From assembly GCF_000440115.1 (NCBI RefSeq), contig NZ_ALMY01000052.1:1-64000 (forward strand): a stretch of 64,000 nucleotides of DNA, in the 5' to 3' direction. This DNA is from Streptococcus suis YS56 (GTDB lineage: Bacteria; Bacillota; Bacilli; Lactobacillales; Streptococcaceae). The translations under genes were made by a program, and so were the position numbers. This document shows, one piece after another, positions 46,431 to 56,550 of this stretch. The notes under the pieces are model-generated. The model saw only the letters and a program-made list of their open reading frames with translations. It was not told where the DNA came from and made no database searches. The number at the start of each line of letters is the position of its first letter. Position 1 is the first letter of the stretch.

Positions 46431-47885
46431 TTACTTGACATTTTCAATGTAGAAACTCGTTTTCTCTTCTAGGCTACGGAGGTATTCTTCCTCATAGTCA
46501 TAGAGAGGCGTTGGAAATTCTCCGTCGAAGTAAGCCACACAGAGCCCGCCTTTTGGTGCATCGGTTTCGATGCCGATGGCTTCAATCATCCCCTCAAGAG
46601 AAAGGTAGGTCAGACTGTCTGCCCCGATAATCTCACAAACTTCCTCAGCAGTATGGTTGGCTGAAATCAGTTCACGACGGGTCTGAATATCAATGCCATA
46701 GAAACACGGGTACTTGAGTTCTGGGCTACCGATAGCCACATGGACTTCTTTTGCCCCTGCATCACGAAGAAGCTGGACAATGCGGCGGCTAGTTGTGCCG
46801 CGAACAATTGAGTCGTCAATCATGACCACGCGCTTGCCTTTGACAACACTTGAAACGGCTGACAACTTCATGCGCACACCCTGCTCCCGCAATTCCTGTG
46901 TCGGTTGAATAAAGGTCCGCTGGGTATATTGGTTTTTAATCAGCCCCATTTCATTTGGCAAACCAGATTCCTCTGCAAATCCCATAGCCGCAGATAGAGA
47001 GGAGTTTGGCACGCCGACAACAATATCTGCTTCCTGTTGAAATTCCTGGGCCAAACGACGTCCCATATTTTTACGAGCCGTGTGGACATTGACCCCATGA
47101 ATCACCGAATCTGGGCGAGCAAAATAGACATACTCCATAGAACAAACTGCCAGTTGCGTATCTCGTGTATAGCTATCATATTGAATCCCTGAATCATCAA
47201 TGATGACAATTTCACCAGGCTCCACATCTCGCACCCATTCAGCCCCCACTACTTCAAAAGCACAGGTTTCACTAGCAACAACCCAGGCACCATTTTTCAT
47301 TTTGCCTATTGAAAGTGGTCGGAAGCCATTTGGATCCAGAGCTGCGACCAGCTTGTCTTCCAACATAATCAGGTAGGCAAAGCCACCTTTAACAGTATTG
47401 AGGGCTTCCTTGATTTTGCCCATAAAGTCTGGATTATGACTGCGGCGAATCAAGTGCATGAGAATTTCAGTGTCAGAAGAAGAAGAGAAAATGGAACCAT
47501 TTTTTTCAAGTTCAGCCTTCAAACTAACCGCATTGGTCAAATTCCCATTGTGTGCCAAACCCACCTGCATATCTGCAAAATCAAAGAGGAAGGGCTGGAT
47601 ATTATTGATAGAAGCAGAGCCAGAAGTTGCATAGCGGACATGGCCAATGGCAGCCCTTCCTGTCAAGGCTTCTAAATCTGCTGGATTTTTGAAGACTTCT
47701 GCAATCAGGCCTGTTCCGCGATGGCGACGCAAATGCCCACCATCATTGGCTAAAATCCCTGCCCCTTCTTGCCCACGGTGCTGCAAACTATGGAGACCAA
47801 AATAAGTAACCTGAGCAGCTTGTGGGTGTCCCCAAATACCGAAAACACCGCATTCTTCGTTGAGTGATTTAACTTCGTATGTCAT
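46431..47885 (-). CDS. purF: Amidophosphoribosyltransferase
   Basis: 484 residues; commits PRPP to purines. The N-terminal Cys nucleophile is exposed after a propeptide ([20 protein letters not shown], Cys12). PRPP loop [19 protein letters not shown]; four Cys-like ligands for an Fe-S cluster are not obvious. Starts 2 bp after purL, so translation is coupled. Confidence 0.97.
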   Translation of the reverse strand: MTYEVKSLNEECGVFGIWGHPQAAQVTYFGLHSLQHRGQEGAGILANDGGHLRRHRGTGLIAEVFKNPADLEALTGRAAIGHVRYATSGSASINNIQPFLFDFADMQVGLAHNGNLTNAVSLKAELEKNGSIFSSSSDTEILMHLIRRSHNPDFMGKIKEALNTVKGGFAYLIMLEDKLVAALDPNGFRPLSIGKMKNGAWVVASETCAFEVVGAEWVRDVEPGEIVIIDDSGIQYDSYTRDTQLAVCSMEYVYFARPDSVIHGVNVHTARKNMGRRLAQEFQQEADIVVGVPNSSLSAAMGFAEESGLPNEMGLIKNQYTQRTFIQPTQELREQGVRMKLSAVSSVVKGKRVVMIDDSIVRGTTSRRIVQLLRDAGAKEVHVAIGSPELKYPCFYGIDIQTRRELISANHTAEEVCEIIGADSLTYLSLEGMIEAIGIETDAPKGGLCVAYFDGEFPTPLYDYEEEYLRSLEEKTSFYIENVK

Positions 47886-47887
47886 AT

Positions 47888-50800
47888 TTATTTTCCTGTA
47901 AAATAGCGAACTGCTGAAACAAAGAGCCCTTGGTCTTTCTTACCTGGAATGTTTTGGAAAAGACCGTCCTCGTACCGCTCCGAATGCCCCATTTTCCCGA
48001 TAATTTGACCGTTGCGGCTGGTAATACCTTCAATGGCATGACTGGATCCATTTGGATTGTACTTAGAATCCATACTTGGTTGACCAGTAAAGTCAACGTA
48101 TTGGCTGAAAATTTGACCATTATCCCGCAAGATGGCAAACTCTTCATCGGTCACCACAAATTTTCCTTCCCCATGAGAAACTGGAATAGCGTGAATATCG
48201 CCGACTTGGACACCCGCCAACCATGGAGAATTGACATTGGCAATCCGCGTTTCCACCATTTTGGCAACGTGCTGGTTGGCATCGTTGTAGAAGAGGGTCG
48301 GACTGCTTTCACCTGCTTCCTCAAAGTTTCCATACGGCAACAAGCCCGATTTTACAAGGGCCTGGAAGCCGTTACAGATACCGATGATGAGGCCACCTTT
48401 TTCTATAAATTGGTCAATAGCAGAGCGGACCTTGGCGTTTCGTAAGATGGTCACGATAAACTTAGCAGACCCGTCTGGCTCATCCGCAGCTGAGAAGCCA
48501 CCTGCGAAGAAAAGAATATGTGCCTTGGTAATATTGTCAACCATAGTGTCAACCGATTTTTCAATACTCTCTGCATCCAAGGTCACAAACGGAACCAGAT
48601 TGACTTTTGCACCAGCCTGTTCAAAGGCCTTGGCAGAATCATATTCTGAGTTGGTACCTGGGAAGACTGGAATGTAAACTACAGGCACCTCAACGGATTC
48701 TTTTGCTTTTATAACCGCTGAACTTGTGACTGCCGGAACATCCTGCAACTCTGTTGCCTGTTCAAATTCTGTTGGGTAAACTTCTTCTAACTTACCTTCA
48801 AAGGCTGCTTGCAAGTCCTCCCCAGCTAGGTTGACACCGTTGACAAGCAGTGTAAAGTCAGCAGTGGTTTGTCCAATTTTCACAGCATCTGGAATGTCTT
48901 CTTTCGATGTAAAGACAAATCCGCCAAGCTGACCTGTCAAGCTGGTTTCAAGGTCTGCAAGTTCGACTCTTGCTCCGAATTGGTTACCAAAGGACATGAG
49001 GGCTAGGCTTTCTAAGACACCGCCGTACTTGACTGCACTCGCAGCCGTAATCGCATAATCGCTCTGCCATTTTTCAAAAGCCTCAAAATTAGACTTGATC
49101 AAGGCAAAATCAATATCTTCAGACAAAATCTGACCTGGTAAGTAGTAAATGTACTCGCCAGCCGCCTTGAACTCAGGCGAGAGGGCCTTGCAACTGTCAG
49201 CCGTGGTCACACCAAAGGCAACCAGGGTCGGCGGAACGGTCAAGTCCTCAAAGGTACCCGACATGGAGTCCTTGCCACCGATAGAAGGCAGACCAAGCTG
49301 AGTTTGAGCCTCGATAGAGCCCAGAAGTGCTGCTACTGGCTGACCGAAACGTTCTGCCTGCTTGTCCATGCGTTGGAAGTATTCTTGATAAGAAAAACGA
49401 GCCTTGGACCAGTTGGCACCTGTTGCCACCAAGCGAGCTGTCGCTTCAATGACCGCATAGACAGCACCGTGGTAAGGTGACCAGTCTGCCAGATAAGGAT
49501 GATAGCCCTGAGCCATGACAGAAGCCGTTGTGGTCACACCGTGTTGGACAGGCAACTTTTGTACCGAACTTTCTGTCGGAGTCAACTGGTGACGACCTCC
49601 GAGTGGCTGGTTGACGGTTGAACGACCAACAGATGAGTCGAAAATCGTCTGCAAACCTTTTTGACTAGAATGGTTGAGGTCTGATAGAAGTTCTTTCAAG
49701 TCCTCCTGTAGCGTTTCAGCGGAAGTTCTACGTGTTTCTGGCAAGTTGACAGGACTGTCAACTACCTTGGCATCAACGACTACACGCACACCGTTGGTAT
49801 CAAGGAAGGAACGTTCCAAATCAACAATGGTTTGTCCATTCCAAGTCATGACTAGGTTTGGTTTTTCCGTCACTTTGGCTACGACAACCGCATGGATATT
49901 TTCCTGACGGCAGGCTTCGATGAAGGCGTCTACGTCTTCCAGACGGATAACCACGCTCATCCGCTCTTGTGATTCCGAAATAGCAATTTCCGTTCCATTC
50001 AAACCTGCATACTTGAGTGGAACCTTGTCCAAGTCGATTTCTAAACCGTCTGCTAGTTCCCCAATAGCTACGCAGACACCACCTGCACCGAAGTCATTTG
50101 ATTTTTTAATCAAGCGAGTCACATCACCATTGCGGAACAAGCGTTGGATTTTGCGTTCTTCAATAGCATTTCCTTTTTGGACTTCCGCACCAGCTGTTTC
50201 GACAGACTCAACTGTCTGTACCTTGGACGAGCCGGTTGCACCGCCGATACCATCACGCCCTGTTTTGCCACCCAGTAAGATGACCACATCACCTGCGACC
50301 GGCTTTTCACGGACCACATTTTCCTTAGGAGCAGCTCCGACTACGGCACCTAGTTCCATACGTTTTGCGACAAATCCTGGGTGGAAATATTCACGCACAT
50401 AGGTGGTCGCAAGACCGATTTGGTTACCGTACGAAGAATAACCATGTGCTGCCGTTTTAGAAATGATTTGCTGTGGCAATTTCCCTGAGCGAGTAGCTGT
50501 CAGAGGTTGGGTAATATCGCCTGCACCTGAAATCCGCATGGCCTGATAAACATAAGAACGACCTGACAAAGGATCACGAATGGCTCCACCGATACAGGTT
50601 GCGGCTCCACCGAAAGGCTCGATTTCTGTTGGGTGATTATGGGTTTCATTCTTGAACATGAGGAGCCACGGCTCTTTCACGCCGTCCACATCCACTTCAA
50701 TCTCCACCGAGCAGGCATTGATTTCATCCGACACTTCCATGTCATCCAGACAACCGTTTGCCCGCTCGTAACGACCAAAAATGGTCGCCATATCCATAAG

Positions 50801-51607
50801 CGTCTGCGGCTTATCTGTCCGACCTAATTCTGTCCGCATCGCCAAGTACTTGTCATAAGTCGCCTGCAATTGCTTGTGGAATTTTGAAGCTGAAAAGTCA
50901 ATAGACCTCAGTTCTGTTTCAAAAGTCGTATGACGGCAGTGATCACTCCAATAAGTATCCAAGACCTTGAGCTCTGTTTCAGTTGGCACTCGCCCGATTG
51001 ACTTGAAATAGTCCCGAATAAAGAGCAGGTCTTCCACTTCCATAGCCAAGCCAGCTTCTTGCTTATAAGCCGCAAATTCTTCCGCCCCATAACTAGCAAA
51101 GAAATCCAAGTTTGGAATAGTCGCATCTGACACCGAAAACTCCTGAGCCACCAAAGGAGCATCCAAGTCCTTGAAACGCGAATCCACAGGGTTCAGCAAA
51201 TAGTTCTTGATAGCAGCTAACTCTTCTTCCTGCACATTGCCATTCAAGATATAGAGCTGACCTGTATTGACACGCACCTCCTGACGACTGCCCAATAAGA
51301 GAAGGGCCTCCTGACTGCTGGCCGCCCGCTGATCAAACTGCCCAGGAAGAGCCTCAATCGCAAAATAAGCAGCCCCCTCCAAGTCAAGCTCAGCTTCTGA
51401 CAAGACCTTGTCCGTCACCTGCTCGGTAAAGATGTGCTTAATCGCCTGCTCCAGTAAGTCCTCCTCAAGATTGAAAACATCGTAAACCTGCACCAAACGC
51501 AAACTTGACAGACTTGTCAACTGTAAATTATGTGTCAACTCCTTGCGAAGAGCCTCCGCCTTAATCTGAAAATCCGCCTTCTTCTCAACAAAAATCCGCT
51601 TCGCCAT
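47888..51607 (-). CDS. purL: Phosphoribosylformylglycinamidine synthase (large form)
   Basis: 1239-residue single-chain FGAM synthase of the Gram-negative/streptococcal large type, with synthetase halves ([20 protein letters not shown] near 310) and a C-terminal glutaminase ([36 protein letters not shown] with the Cys nucleophile; His/Glu in PVSHGEGKF). ATG at 51607 behind AAGGA; a TTG three codons earlier is rejected. Follows purC by 12 bp. Confidence 0.97.
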   Translation of the reverse strand: MAKRIFVEKKADFQIKAEALRKELTHNLQLTSLSSLRLVQVYDVFNLEEDLLEQAIKHIFTEQVTDKVLSEAELDLEGAAYFAIEALPGQFDQRAASSQEALLLLGSRQEVRVNTGQLYILNGNVQEEELAAIKNYLLNPVDSRFKDLDAPLVAQEFSVSDATIPNLDFFASYGAEEFAAYKQEAGLAMEVEDLLFIRDYFKSIGRVPTETELKVLDTYWSDHCRHTTFETELRSIDFSASKFHKQLQATYDKYLAMRTELGRTDKPQTLMDMATIFGRYERANGCLDDMEVSDEINACSVEIEVDVDGVKEPWLLMFKNETHNHPTEIEPFGGAATCIGGAIRDPLSGRSYVYQAMRISGAGDITQPLTATRSGKLPQQIISKTAAHGYSSYGNQIGLATTYVREYFHPGFVAKRMELGAVVGAAPKENVVREKPVAGDVVILLGGKTGRDGIGGATGSSKVQTVESVETAGAEVQKGNAIEERKIQRLFRNGDVTRLIKKSNDFGAGGVCVAIGELADGLEIDLDKVPLKYAGLNGTEIAISESQERMSVVIRLEDVDAFIEACRQENIHAVVVAKVTEKPNLVMTWNGQTIVDLERSFLDTNGVRVVVDAKVVDSPVNLPETRRTSAETLQEDLKELLSDLNHSSQKGLQTIFDSSVGRSTVNQPLGGRHQLTPTESSVQKLPVQHGVTTTASVMAQGYHPYLADWSPYHGAVYAVIEATARLVATGANWSKARFSYQEYFQRMDKQAERFGQPVAALLGSIEAQTQLGLPSIGGKDSMSGTFEDLTVPPTLVAFGVTTADSCKALSPEFKAAGEYIYYLPGQILSEDIDFALIKSNFEAFEKWQSDYAITAASAVKYGGVLESLALMSFGNQFGARVELADLETSLTGQLGGFVFTSKEDIPDAVKIGQTTADFTLLVNGVNLAGEDLQAAFEGKLEEVYPTEFEQATELQDVPAVTSSAVIKAKESVEVPVVYIPVFPGTNSEYDSAKAFEQAGAKVNLVPFVTLDAESIEKSVDTMVDNITKAHILFFAGGFSAADEPDGSAKFIVTILRNAKVRSAIDQFIEKGGLIIGICNGFQALVKSGLLPYGNFEEAGESSPTLFYNDANQHVAKMVETRIANVNSPWLAGVQVGDIHAIPVSHGEGKFVVTDEEFAILRDNGQIFSQYVDFTGQPSMDSKYNPNGSSHAIEGITSRNGQIIGKMGHSERYEDGLFQNIPGKKDQGLFVSAVRYFTGK

Positions 51608-51619
51608 TTTTTCCAATCC

Positions 51620-52327
51620 TTACTTCACTTCTTGTAACTTTGCCAATACGACCTCGTAAACCTCGGTCAACTCCCCGAGACCCCGACGGAAAACATCCTT
51701 GTCCAGATGATTGCCATCCGTATCCCACAAACGACAATTATCAGGAGAAAACTCATCCGCCAATAAAATCTGACCAGACGAGTCAACCCCAAATTCTAAC
51801 TTGAAGTCCACCAAAGTCAGCCCAATCTGTGCAAACAAGTCCTTCAAGAACCCATTGATTCGTCTTGTTTCTTCCTTGATATAGGCAATTTCTTCTGAAC
51901 TAGCTAGATTAAGAAAGGCAATATGTTCATCGTTGATAAAAGGATCGTCCAACTCATCTTTTTTATAGTAAAATTCCACGATAGGAGTAGATAAGGCAAT
52001 CCCTTCTTCCACCCCAAAGCGTTTTGAGAAAGAACCAGCTGTCACATTTCGCAAAACCACCTCAAGAGGAATAATCTCCACCTTCTTATTCAACTGCTCC
52101 GTATCCGACAAGCGCTTGATGAAATGTGTTTGGACTCCCGCTTTATTCAACTTTTCAAAAATCAAAGATGAAATCAGATTGTTCAGCCGGCCCTTGCCTA
52201 TAATCTGTTCTTTCTTACCACCATTAAAAGCCGTCGCCTGATCCTTGTAAACCGCAACAATCTGGTCGCGGTCAGCCGTTGCGTAGATGTCTTTGGCTTT
52301 TCCTGAATAGAGAAGGTCTGTTTTCAT
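51620..52327 (-). CDS. purC: SAICAR synthase
   Basis: 235-residue SAICAR synthase: [20 protein letters not shown], the R-N-T-A-G-S-F motif [20 protein letters not shown] and [12 protein letters not shown]. First gene of the purC-L-F-M-N-H run, preceded by PurBoxes. Confidence 0.97.
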   Translation of the reverse strand: MKTDLLYSGKAKDIYATADRDQIVAVYKDQATAFNGGKKEQIIGKGRLNNLISSLIFEKLNKAGVQTHFIKRLSDTEQLNKKVEIIPLEVVLRNVTAGSFSKRFGVEEGIALSTPIVEFYYKKDELDDPFINDEHIAFLNLASSEEIAYIKEETRRINGFLKDLFAQIGLTLVDFKLEFGVDSSGQILLADEFSPDNCRLWDTDGNHLDKDVFRRGLGELTEVYEVVLAKLQEVK

Positions 52328-52330
52328 GAG

Positions 52331-52387
52331 AATGTTCGCCTTTCATAAAATATTCTAGTCTTTTTGTTTATTCTATCACAGAACATT
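52331..52387 (-). promoter_or_regulatory. PurBox pair upstream of purC
   Basis: Two divergent matches to AWWWCCGAACWWT: AAAGGCGAACATT (minus strand, 52331-52343, 11/13) and, inverted, ATCACAGAACATT on the plus strand (52375-52387, 11/13). TAGAAT elements (around 52352 and 52368) lie between them as -10 candidates. Fits PurR control of purC. Confidence 0.7.
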
Positions 52388-52430
52388 CGTCTATACAAGA
52401 TTTTCGCGGTATTTCATCGAAAAACAAAGA

Positions 52431-52458
52431 AAAACGCCCGTAAACTACGAACGTTTTT
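52431..52458 (-). terminator. Terminator overlapping the end of acpP
   Basis: AAAACGTTCGTA/TACGGGCGTTTTT hairpin on the minus strand; the acpP stop codon lies in the ascending arm. Confidence 0.8.
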
Positions 52459-52693
52459 GTAATTCTTCATAAATAAAATCCACAATATCAGATAGGGTTT
52501 CAAAGCGTTCAATGGCCGCATCCGGCACATCTACTCCGAACTCATCCTCTAAGGTTAGGACAAATTCCATGATTTCCACCGAATCTGCAGCAATATTATC
52601 TGCCAAAGTTGACTCAGGTTGAACGTGGAAGTCTTCCCCCTTCTCATCCTGAATCAATTCAACAACCCGCTGATAGACCTGCTCTCTAGTCAT
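52445..52693 (-). CDS. acpP: Acyl carrier protein
   Basis: 82-residue four-helix acyl carrier protein. The phosphopantetheine site is [10 protein letters not shown] (Ser near residue 38). Overlaps plsX by 8 bp. As streptococci carry another acpP in the fab cluster, this one likely serves phospholipid synthesis with PlsX. Confidence 0.93.
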   Translation of the reverse strand: MTREQVYQRVVELIQDEKGEDFHVQPESTLADNIAADSVEIMEFVLTLEDEFGVDVPDAAIERFETLSDIVDFIYEELQKRS

Positions 52694-53693
52694 GACTTTC
52701 CTCCACTACTGAAAATTTGGCAACCGATTTTTCGACAATGCCAGCCTCCAAAACGGAACGTGTCTGCTTGATCGTATAGAAAATCGACTGAGCATCGCTA
52801 GACCCATGAGCCTTGATAACAGGTGCCTTCAGACCAAGCAAGACAGCACCGCCAGCAGTTTTATAGTCCATAGCCCCCAAGGCCTTTTTCAAGGTTGGCT
52901 TGACCAAGAGACCACCCAATTTAGCACGCAGACCACCATTCTTGATTGAGCCCGTCAACTGACCGACGATGGATTTTGCAGTCCCTTCAACTGTTTTCAG
53001 CACAGCGTTTCCCGTGAAACCATCCGTCACGACCACATCCGCCACGCTGTTAAGCAACTCGCGCGCCTCCACATTCCCGATGAAGTTGATCGACTTGTCT
53101 TCCGCCAAGAGTTTATAGGCTTCTTGGTGAACTGGCGTGCCCTTGGTATCTTCCGTACCGTTGTTCAAAAGTCCCACACGAGGTTGTTTGACACCACGCA
53201 CGTGCTCCGCGTAAAATGAGCCAAGAATACCATACTGATAGAGGTGATGAGCTGTATTTTCAGCATTTGCCCCCAAGTCCATCATATCAAATCCCTTACC
53301 GTCCATAGTCGGTAAAGTGGACATCAAACCAGGACGATCAATGTTCTTGATACGACCGACTACAAAGACACCTGCCGCCAAAAGAGCACCTGTATTTCCA
53401 GCCGACAAGACCGCATCTGCCTGACCATCCTTGACAGCCTTGGTCGCTAGGACCATAGAAGCCTCTTTTTTCCGACGAATAGCCTTAACAGGCTCATCAT
53501 CTGAATTGATTTTCTCCTTCGTATGGACGATGCTGACACGCTCTGTCGCTGTCAAATACTGCTTGATTTTAGCCTCATCACCATAAAGTTGAATCTCAAT
53601 ATCTGGAAAGGCAGTCAGGGCTTGATTAACACCTTCTACCACTGCCTGAGGGGCATGGTCCCCACCCATAGCATCTACTGCAATACGTTTCAT
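52686..53693 (-). CDS. plsX: Phosphate acyltransferase PlsX
   Basis: 335 residues; makes acyl-phosphate from acyl-ACP for phospholipid synthesis. [32 protein letters not shown] and [11 protein letters not shown] are conserved. Upstream is an extended -10 TGCTATAAT (about 53728-53736) with a weak -35. plsX-acpP form one unit. Confidence 0.96.
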   Translation of the reverse strand: MKRIAVDAMGGDHAPQAVVEGVNQALTAFPDIEIQLYGDEAKIKQYLTATERVSIVHTKEKINSDDEPVKAIRRKKEASMVLATKAVKDGQADAVLSAGNTGALLAAGVFVVGRIKNIDRPGLMSTLPTMDGKGFDMMDLGANAENTAHHLYQYGILGSFYAEHVRGVKQPRVGLLNNGTEDTKGTPVHQEAYKLLAEDKSINFIGNVEARELLNSVADVVVTDGFTGNAVLKTVEGTAKSIVGQLTGSIKNGGLRAKLGGLLVKPTLKKALGAMDYKTAGGAVLLGLKAPVIKAHGSSDAQSIFYTIKQTRSVLEAGIVEKSVAKFSVVEESHD

Positions 53694-53772
53694 CTATCTA
53701 GTTCCTTCACTTTAGTCTTAGAGATATTATAGCACGATTTCAACTTTTTTCCTATTATTGAAAATAGCAGAG

Positions 53773-53809
53773 CAAAACAAATCCCCTTTCTAATCACTAG
53801 AAAGGGGAT
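53773..53809 (-). terminator. Terminator of the three-gene ABC operon
   Basis: ATCCCCTTTCTA/TAGAAAGGGGAT perfect 12-bp stem followed by TTGTTTT on the minus strand. Confidence 0.9.
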
Positions 53810-53815
53810 AAGACC

Positions 53816-54595
53816 TTAAAATTCCATCTTTTTAAAATACTTCAAGGTCAGATAGGCTAATACTGTCGAATAAACCAAGGTAACCAAAACAGATGTTCCT
53901 AATGTTGAAAACAGACTTGCTCCTTCATACAAGGCATTAATGTTACCAGTTGGAAAGAAACTAGCTAAACCAAATACTGCTAAAATACTTGACCCAAGTG
54001 AGTAACCAAAGGCAACTGCCATGGTTGCTCCAACTCCTGAGTACAAGGAAACACAAGCAGCCAGCAAGACACAGACCAACATATCTAGCATGCCGCCAAG
54101 GATACTTTGAGCAAATCCTGCATTTTCATCCGCCAGATAATCCAAGAAAGTCAAGGTCGCATAGTCCAGATGACCAATACGTGTGTAGTAATAAGGCACC
54201 ATCACCAATAGGAAGATTCCTGTATAAATAAGGACAATCGTCACCAGACTCAAGACCTTGGCCCAAAAGATGTCCTGACGCTTGATGTCCTTATAGAGAA
54301 ACATAGTATGACTATCCGCCTCACCCTTGAAGACTGTATAGGTTAGATAGAAAAGGGCAAGGATAGGTAGAGTAAAGTCATTTGAAGACTTAAATAAACT
54401 ACCAGTCAAAGCTACAAATGAATAAAGATAGCCGTCACTTGCACCAGGTACCATGAAGTTGGAACCTTTTGGTAAAAAGGTTGAAGCCAGAAAAAGGGTC
54501 GGAAAGAGGAAGGCAAAGGCAAGGAAAATCTTGGTTTCCTTCCTCTTCCAAACACTGGCAAAAACAGGTTTAAAAATTGCTAACATACTATTCAC
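53816..54595 (-). CDS. ABC transporter permease, second of a pair
   Basis: 259 residues, about six spans; paralogous to the permease at 55491 (shared MFLYKDIKRQDIFWAKVLSL versus LFLYKDIKKSSILHAKLLSL, and the final Phe-Lys-Lys-Met-Glu-Phe versus EKIEY ends). One ATPase with two related permeases is the LanFEG-type layout seen in lantibiotic immunity and peptide-sensing systems. Overlaps the ATPase by 8 bp. Confidence 0.83.
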   Translation of the reverse strand: MNSMLAIFKPVFASVWKRKETKIFLAFAFLFPTLFLASTFLPKGSNFMVPGASDGYLYSFVALTGSLFKSSNDFTLPILALFYLTYTVFKGEADSHTMFLYKDIKRQDIFWAKVLSLVTIVLIYTGIFLLVMVPYYYTRIGHLDYATLTFLDYLADENAGFAQSILGGMLDMLVCVLLAACVSLYSGVGATMAVAFGYSLGSSILAVFGLASFFPTGNINALYEGASLFSTLGTSVLVTLVYSTVLAYLTLKYFKKMEF

Positions 54596-55463
54596 CTCGA
54601 CTAAAAATTTCTTTCAAGTGGTTTTCTTTTACATGGAGCTTGCTGATCAAGTTTTGACTAGCTAGGTAGGCTAGGACAGCATTGAGTTCTCCGCTATTTG
54701 CCTGAGTGGAAATCTCTAGCACATCCCCATCCAGAGTAATCGCTTCTGTCAGATAGGCTGAGAGAGCTTCCTTATCTGCTCTGCCATTGACCTCTACCAA
54801 GACACTCGGAGCTGACTGCCCAGCAAACTCATCTGCCAACTGACCTTTTTCGATATAGACATAACGCTCACAGAGAGCTTCCAACTCGCCAAGCTGGTGA
54901 CTGGAAATCAGCATAGAGATATTGCGCTCCTGTGACCAAGACTTGAGAATATCGATCAACTGTTGAACACCGACAGGGTCCAAGCCCACAAAGGGCTCAT
55001 CTAAGATAAGGAAGTCTGGCTCTGCTACCATCGCAATAGCCAAGGCCGTCCGCTGTTTCATACCAAATGAGAACCCTTTTGGCTTACGGTTGCGAGCCTC
55101 CCACAAGTCTAAGAGCTTGAGGGTCTTTTCAATATTTTGAAACATCTCTGTCCTACCGTGCAAAGTCAGATAAAACTTCAAATTATCAATAACCGACATC
55201 TCTGGATAGAAAACAGGGTCAATCATAATCCCAAAATCCTTGAGCAAGTTATCTGCCGTATGAATATCCACACCATTATAAGTAATGGTTCCTGTTGTCG
55301 GCTTGAGGGATTTGGCCATCAATTTCATCAGAGTTGATTTCCCAGCACCGTTTTTACCGATCAAGCCGACGATTTCGCCTTTTTTAATCTCCAAACTCAC
55401 ATCTTTTAATGAGTAAAAGTCATTTCCAGCAAATTGTTTTGATAGGTTCTTGATTGTAAGCAT
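54588..55463 (-). CDS. ABC transporter ATPase
   Basis: 291 residues: Walker A GLIGKNGAGKSTLMKLM (32-48), signature FSFGMKQRTALAIAM, Walker B FLILDEPFVGLDP, H-loop SSHQLGE. A ~70-residue C-terminal extension after position 215 is typical of bacitracin/lantibiotic-type exporters. It sits between the two permeases, 27 bp after the first. Confidence 0.9.
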   Translation of the reverse strand: MLTIKNLSKQFAGNDFYSLKDVSLEIKKGEIVGLIGKNGAGKSTLMKLMAKSLKPTTGTITYNGVDIHTADNLLKDFGIMIDPVFYPEMSVIDNLKFYLTLHGRTEMFQNIEKTLKLLDLWEARNRKPKGFSFGMKQRTALAIAMVAEPDFLILDEPFVGLDPVGVQQLIDILKSWSQERNISMLISSHQLGELEALCERYVYIEKGQLADEFAGQSAPSVLVEVNGRADKEALSAYLTEAITLDGDVLEISTQANSGELNAVLAYLASQNLISKLHVKENHLKEIFSRGE

Positions 55464-55490
55464 AGTTATTCTCTCTTTCTTAGGTATCTT

Positions 55491-56228
55491 TTAATATTCA
55501 ATTTTTTCAAAATTCTTGCGTGCCGAACGATAGGCCAATCCAAAATATAGCAGGAGCAAACCTAGGCTAATAGCAAAGGCAACTCCAAATGGAAACTGTC
55601 CAGCCAGTTTGGTCGCATAGGTCTGTGGGAAAGTATAGCGAAAACCATTTAAAAGTGGAGCGATTTGAGCAAAAAGGTTAAAAAGTACCCCAGTCAAGAC
55701 AGCCAGTATGGTTGTTCGCTTGATGGATACTGCCGCTACCAGACTGATTAAAATCAGATTTAAGCCAATCATCGTCAAGATATAAAGCCAACTATAAGCA
55801 ACTTGATGAGCAGGAAACCAGTGGAAACCATACTGGGGAGCAATGGAAAGGACATAGGTCAGGCTAGCGATAAGGACTGTCCCAAAAAAGTAAATCACAT
55901 AGACAGCAAAGAGACTGAGTAACTTGGCATGAAGAATGCTAGATTTCTTGATATCCTTGTAAAGAAACAGGATTCCTGAACCAATCTCATCACGAAAGAC
56001 CGACGATACGATAAAGCCCATGATTAAGGCAGGTAAGACCATCTGGAATTGCAACTCCAAAGCCGACACGATAAAGGAAAGCCAACTACTTGTCACATCT
56101 GTGTTGATTTGAGCGTCTCCTATCCCAGACAAGCTAGTTACCAACAAGGGCAGGAAGGTGAAGGCTAAAAGAATATTCACATCACGTCTTTTAAAAACAG
56201 ATTGAAATACTGAAGGAAACAGATTCAT
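55491..56228 (-). CDS. ABC transporter permease, first of a pair
   Basis: 245 residues with six spans; first gene of the operon, with AAGGAG seven bases before the ATG. Shares the FLYKDIK motif with the second permease. Transcription probably starts near 56471 at a LytTR-type promoter, giving a ~240-nt leader that contains a mobile-repeat insertion. Confidence 0.83.
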   Translation of the reverse strand: MNLFPSVFQSVFKRRDVNILLAFTFLPLLVTSLSGIGDAQINTDVTSSWLSFIVSALELQFQMVLPALIMGFIVSSVFRDEIGSGILFLYKDIKKSSILHAKLLSLFAVYVIYFFGTVLIASLTYVLSIAPQYGFHWFPAHQVAYSWLYILTMIGLNLILISLVAAVSIKRTTILAVLTGVLFNLFAQIAPLLNGFRYTFPQTYATKLAGQFPFGVAFAISLGLLLLYFGLAYRSARKNFEKIEY

Positions 56229-56249
56229 AATTTAACTCCTTAGGACTAC

Positions 56250-56457
56250 TACTCAATGAAAATCAAAATCAGGCTAGCTCCAAAGGTTTGGGGAACCTTT
56301 GGAGGTTGGAAATAGAGCGAACAACGTTCGTGTCTCTATAGTGCAGATAGAACTCTGTTACTTTTCATATTTTCAAGTAACAGGCTGAAAACCTCCACTG
56401 GAGCTTTTCAGTCATCAAATCAAGTCAACAACGCCTGATTTTGATTTTCAAAGAGTA
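56250..56457. repeat. MITE-like element with 25-bp terminal inverted repeats
   Basis: Left end TACTCAATGAAAATCAAAATCAGGC region (56250-56274) and right end (56433-56457) are inverted copies with two mismatches. Inside are a CTCCAAAGGTT/AACCTTTGGAG hairpin (56279-56305) and other dyads. The ends resemble the ACTC(T/A)NNGAAAATCAAA termini of known streptococcal RUP-like repeats. It lies in the leader of the ABC operon; no ORF. Confidence 0.8.
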
Positions 56458-56477
56458 TTGATTTGTTTTACAAAAAG

Positions 56478-56541
56478 AGTATAACCCAAAAGAGCAATAA
56501 AAAATGACCACTCTAATGAATGGTCGTTTATTTGTCATGAA
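56478..56541 (-). promoter_or_regulatory. LytTR operator and promoter of the ABC operon
   Basis: On the minus strand TTCATGACA (56533-56541) and TTCATTAGA (56512-56520) are direct repeats with 21-bp period; 28 bp after the second is TATACT (56478-56483) with no -35 match. Identical geometry to the promoter at 58658-58721, so an activator of the LytTR class is expected to bind. Confidence 0.82.
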
Positions 56542-56550
56542 CGGTAAATG

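Noticed and set aside
49920-50402. 160-codon plus-strand ORF opposite purL
   Set aside because: Antisense shadow in a conserved enzyme gene, Pro/Ser-rich translation, no start signals.
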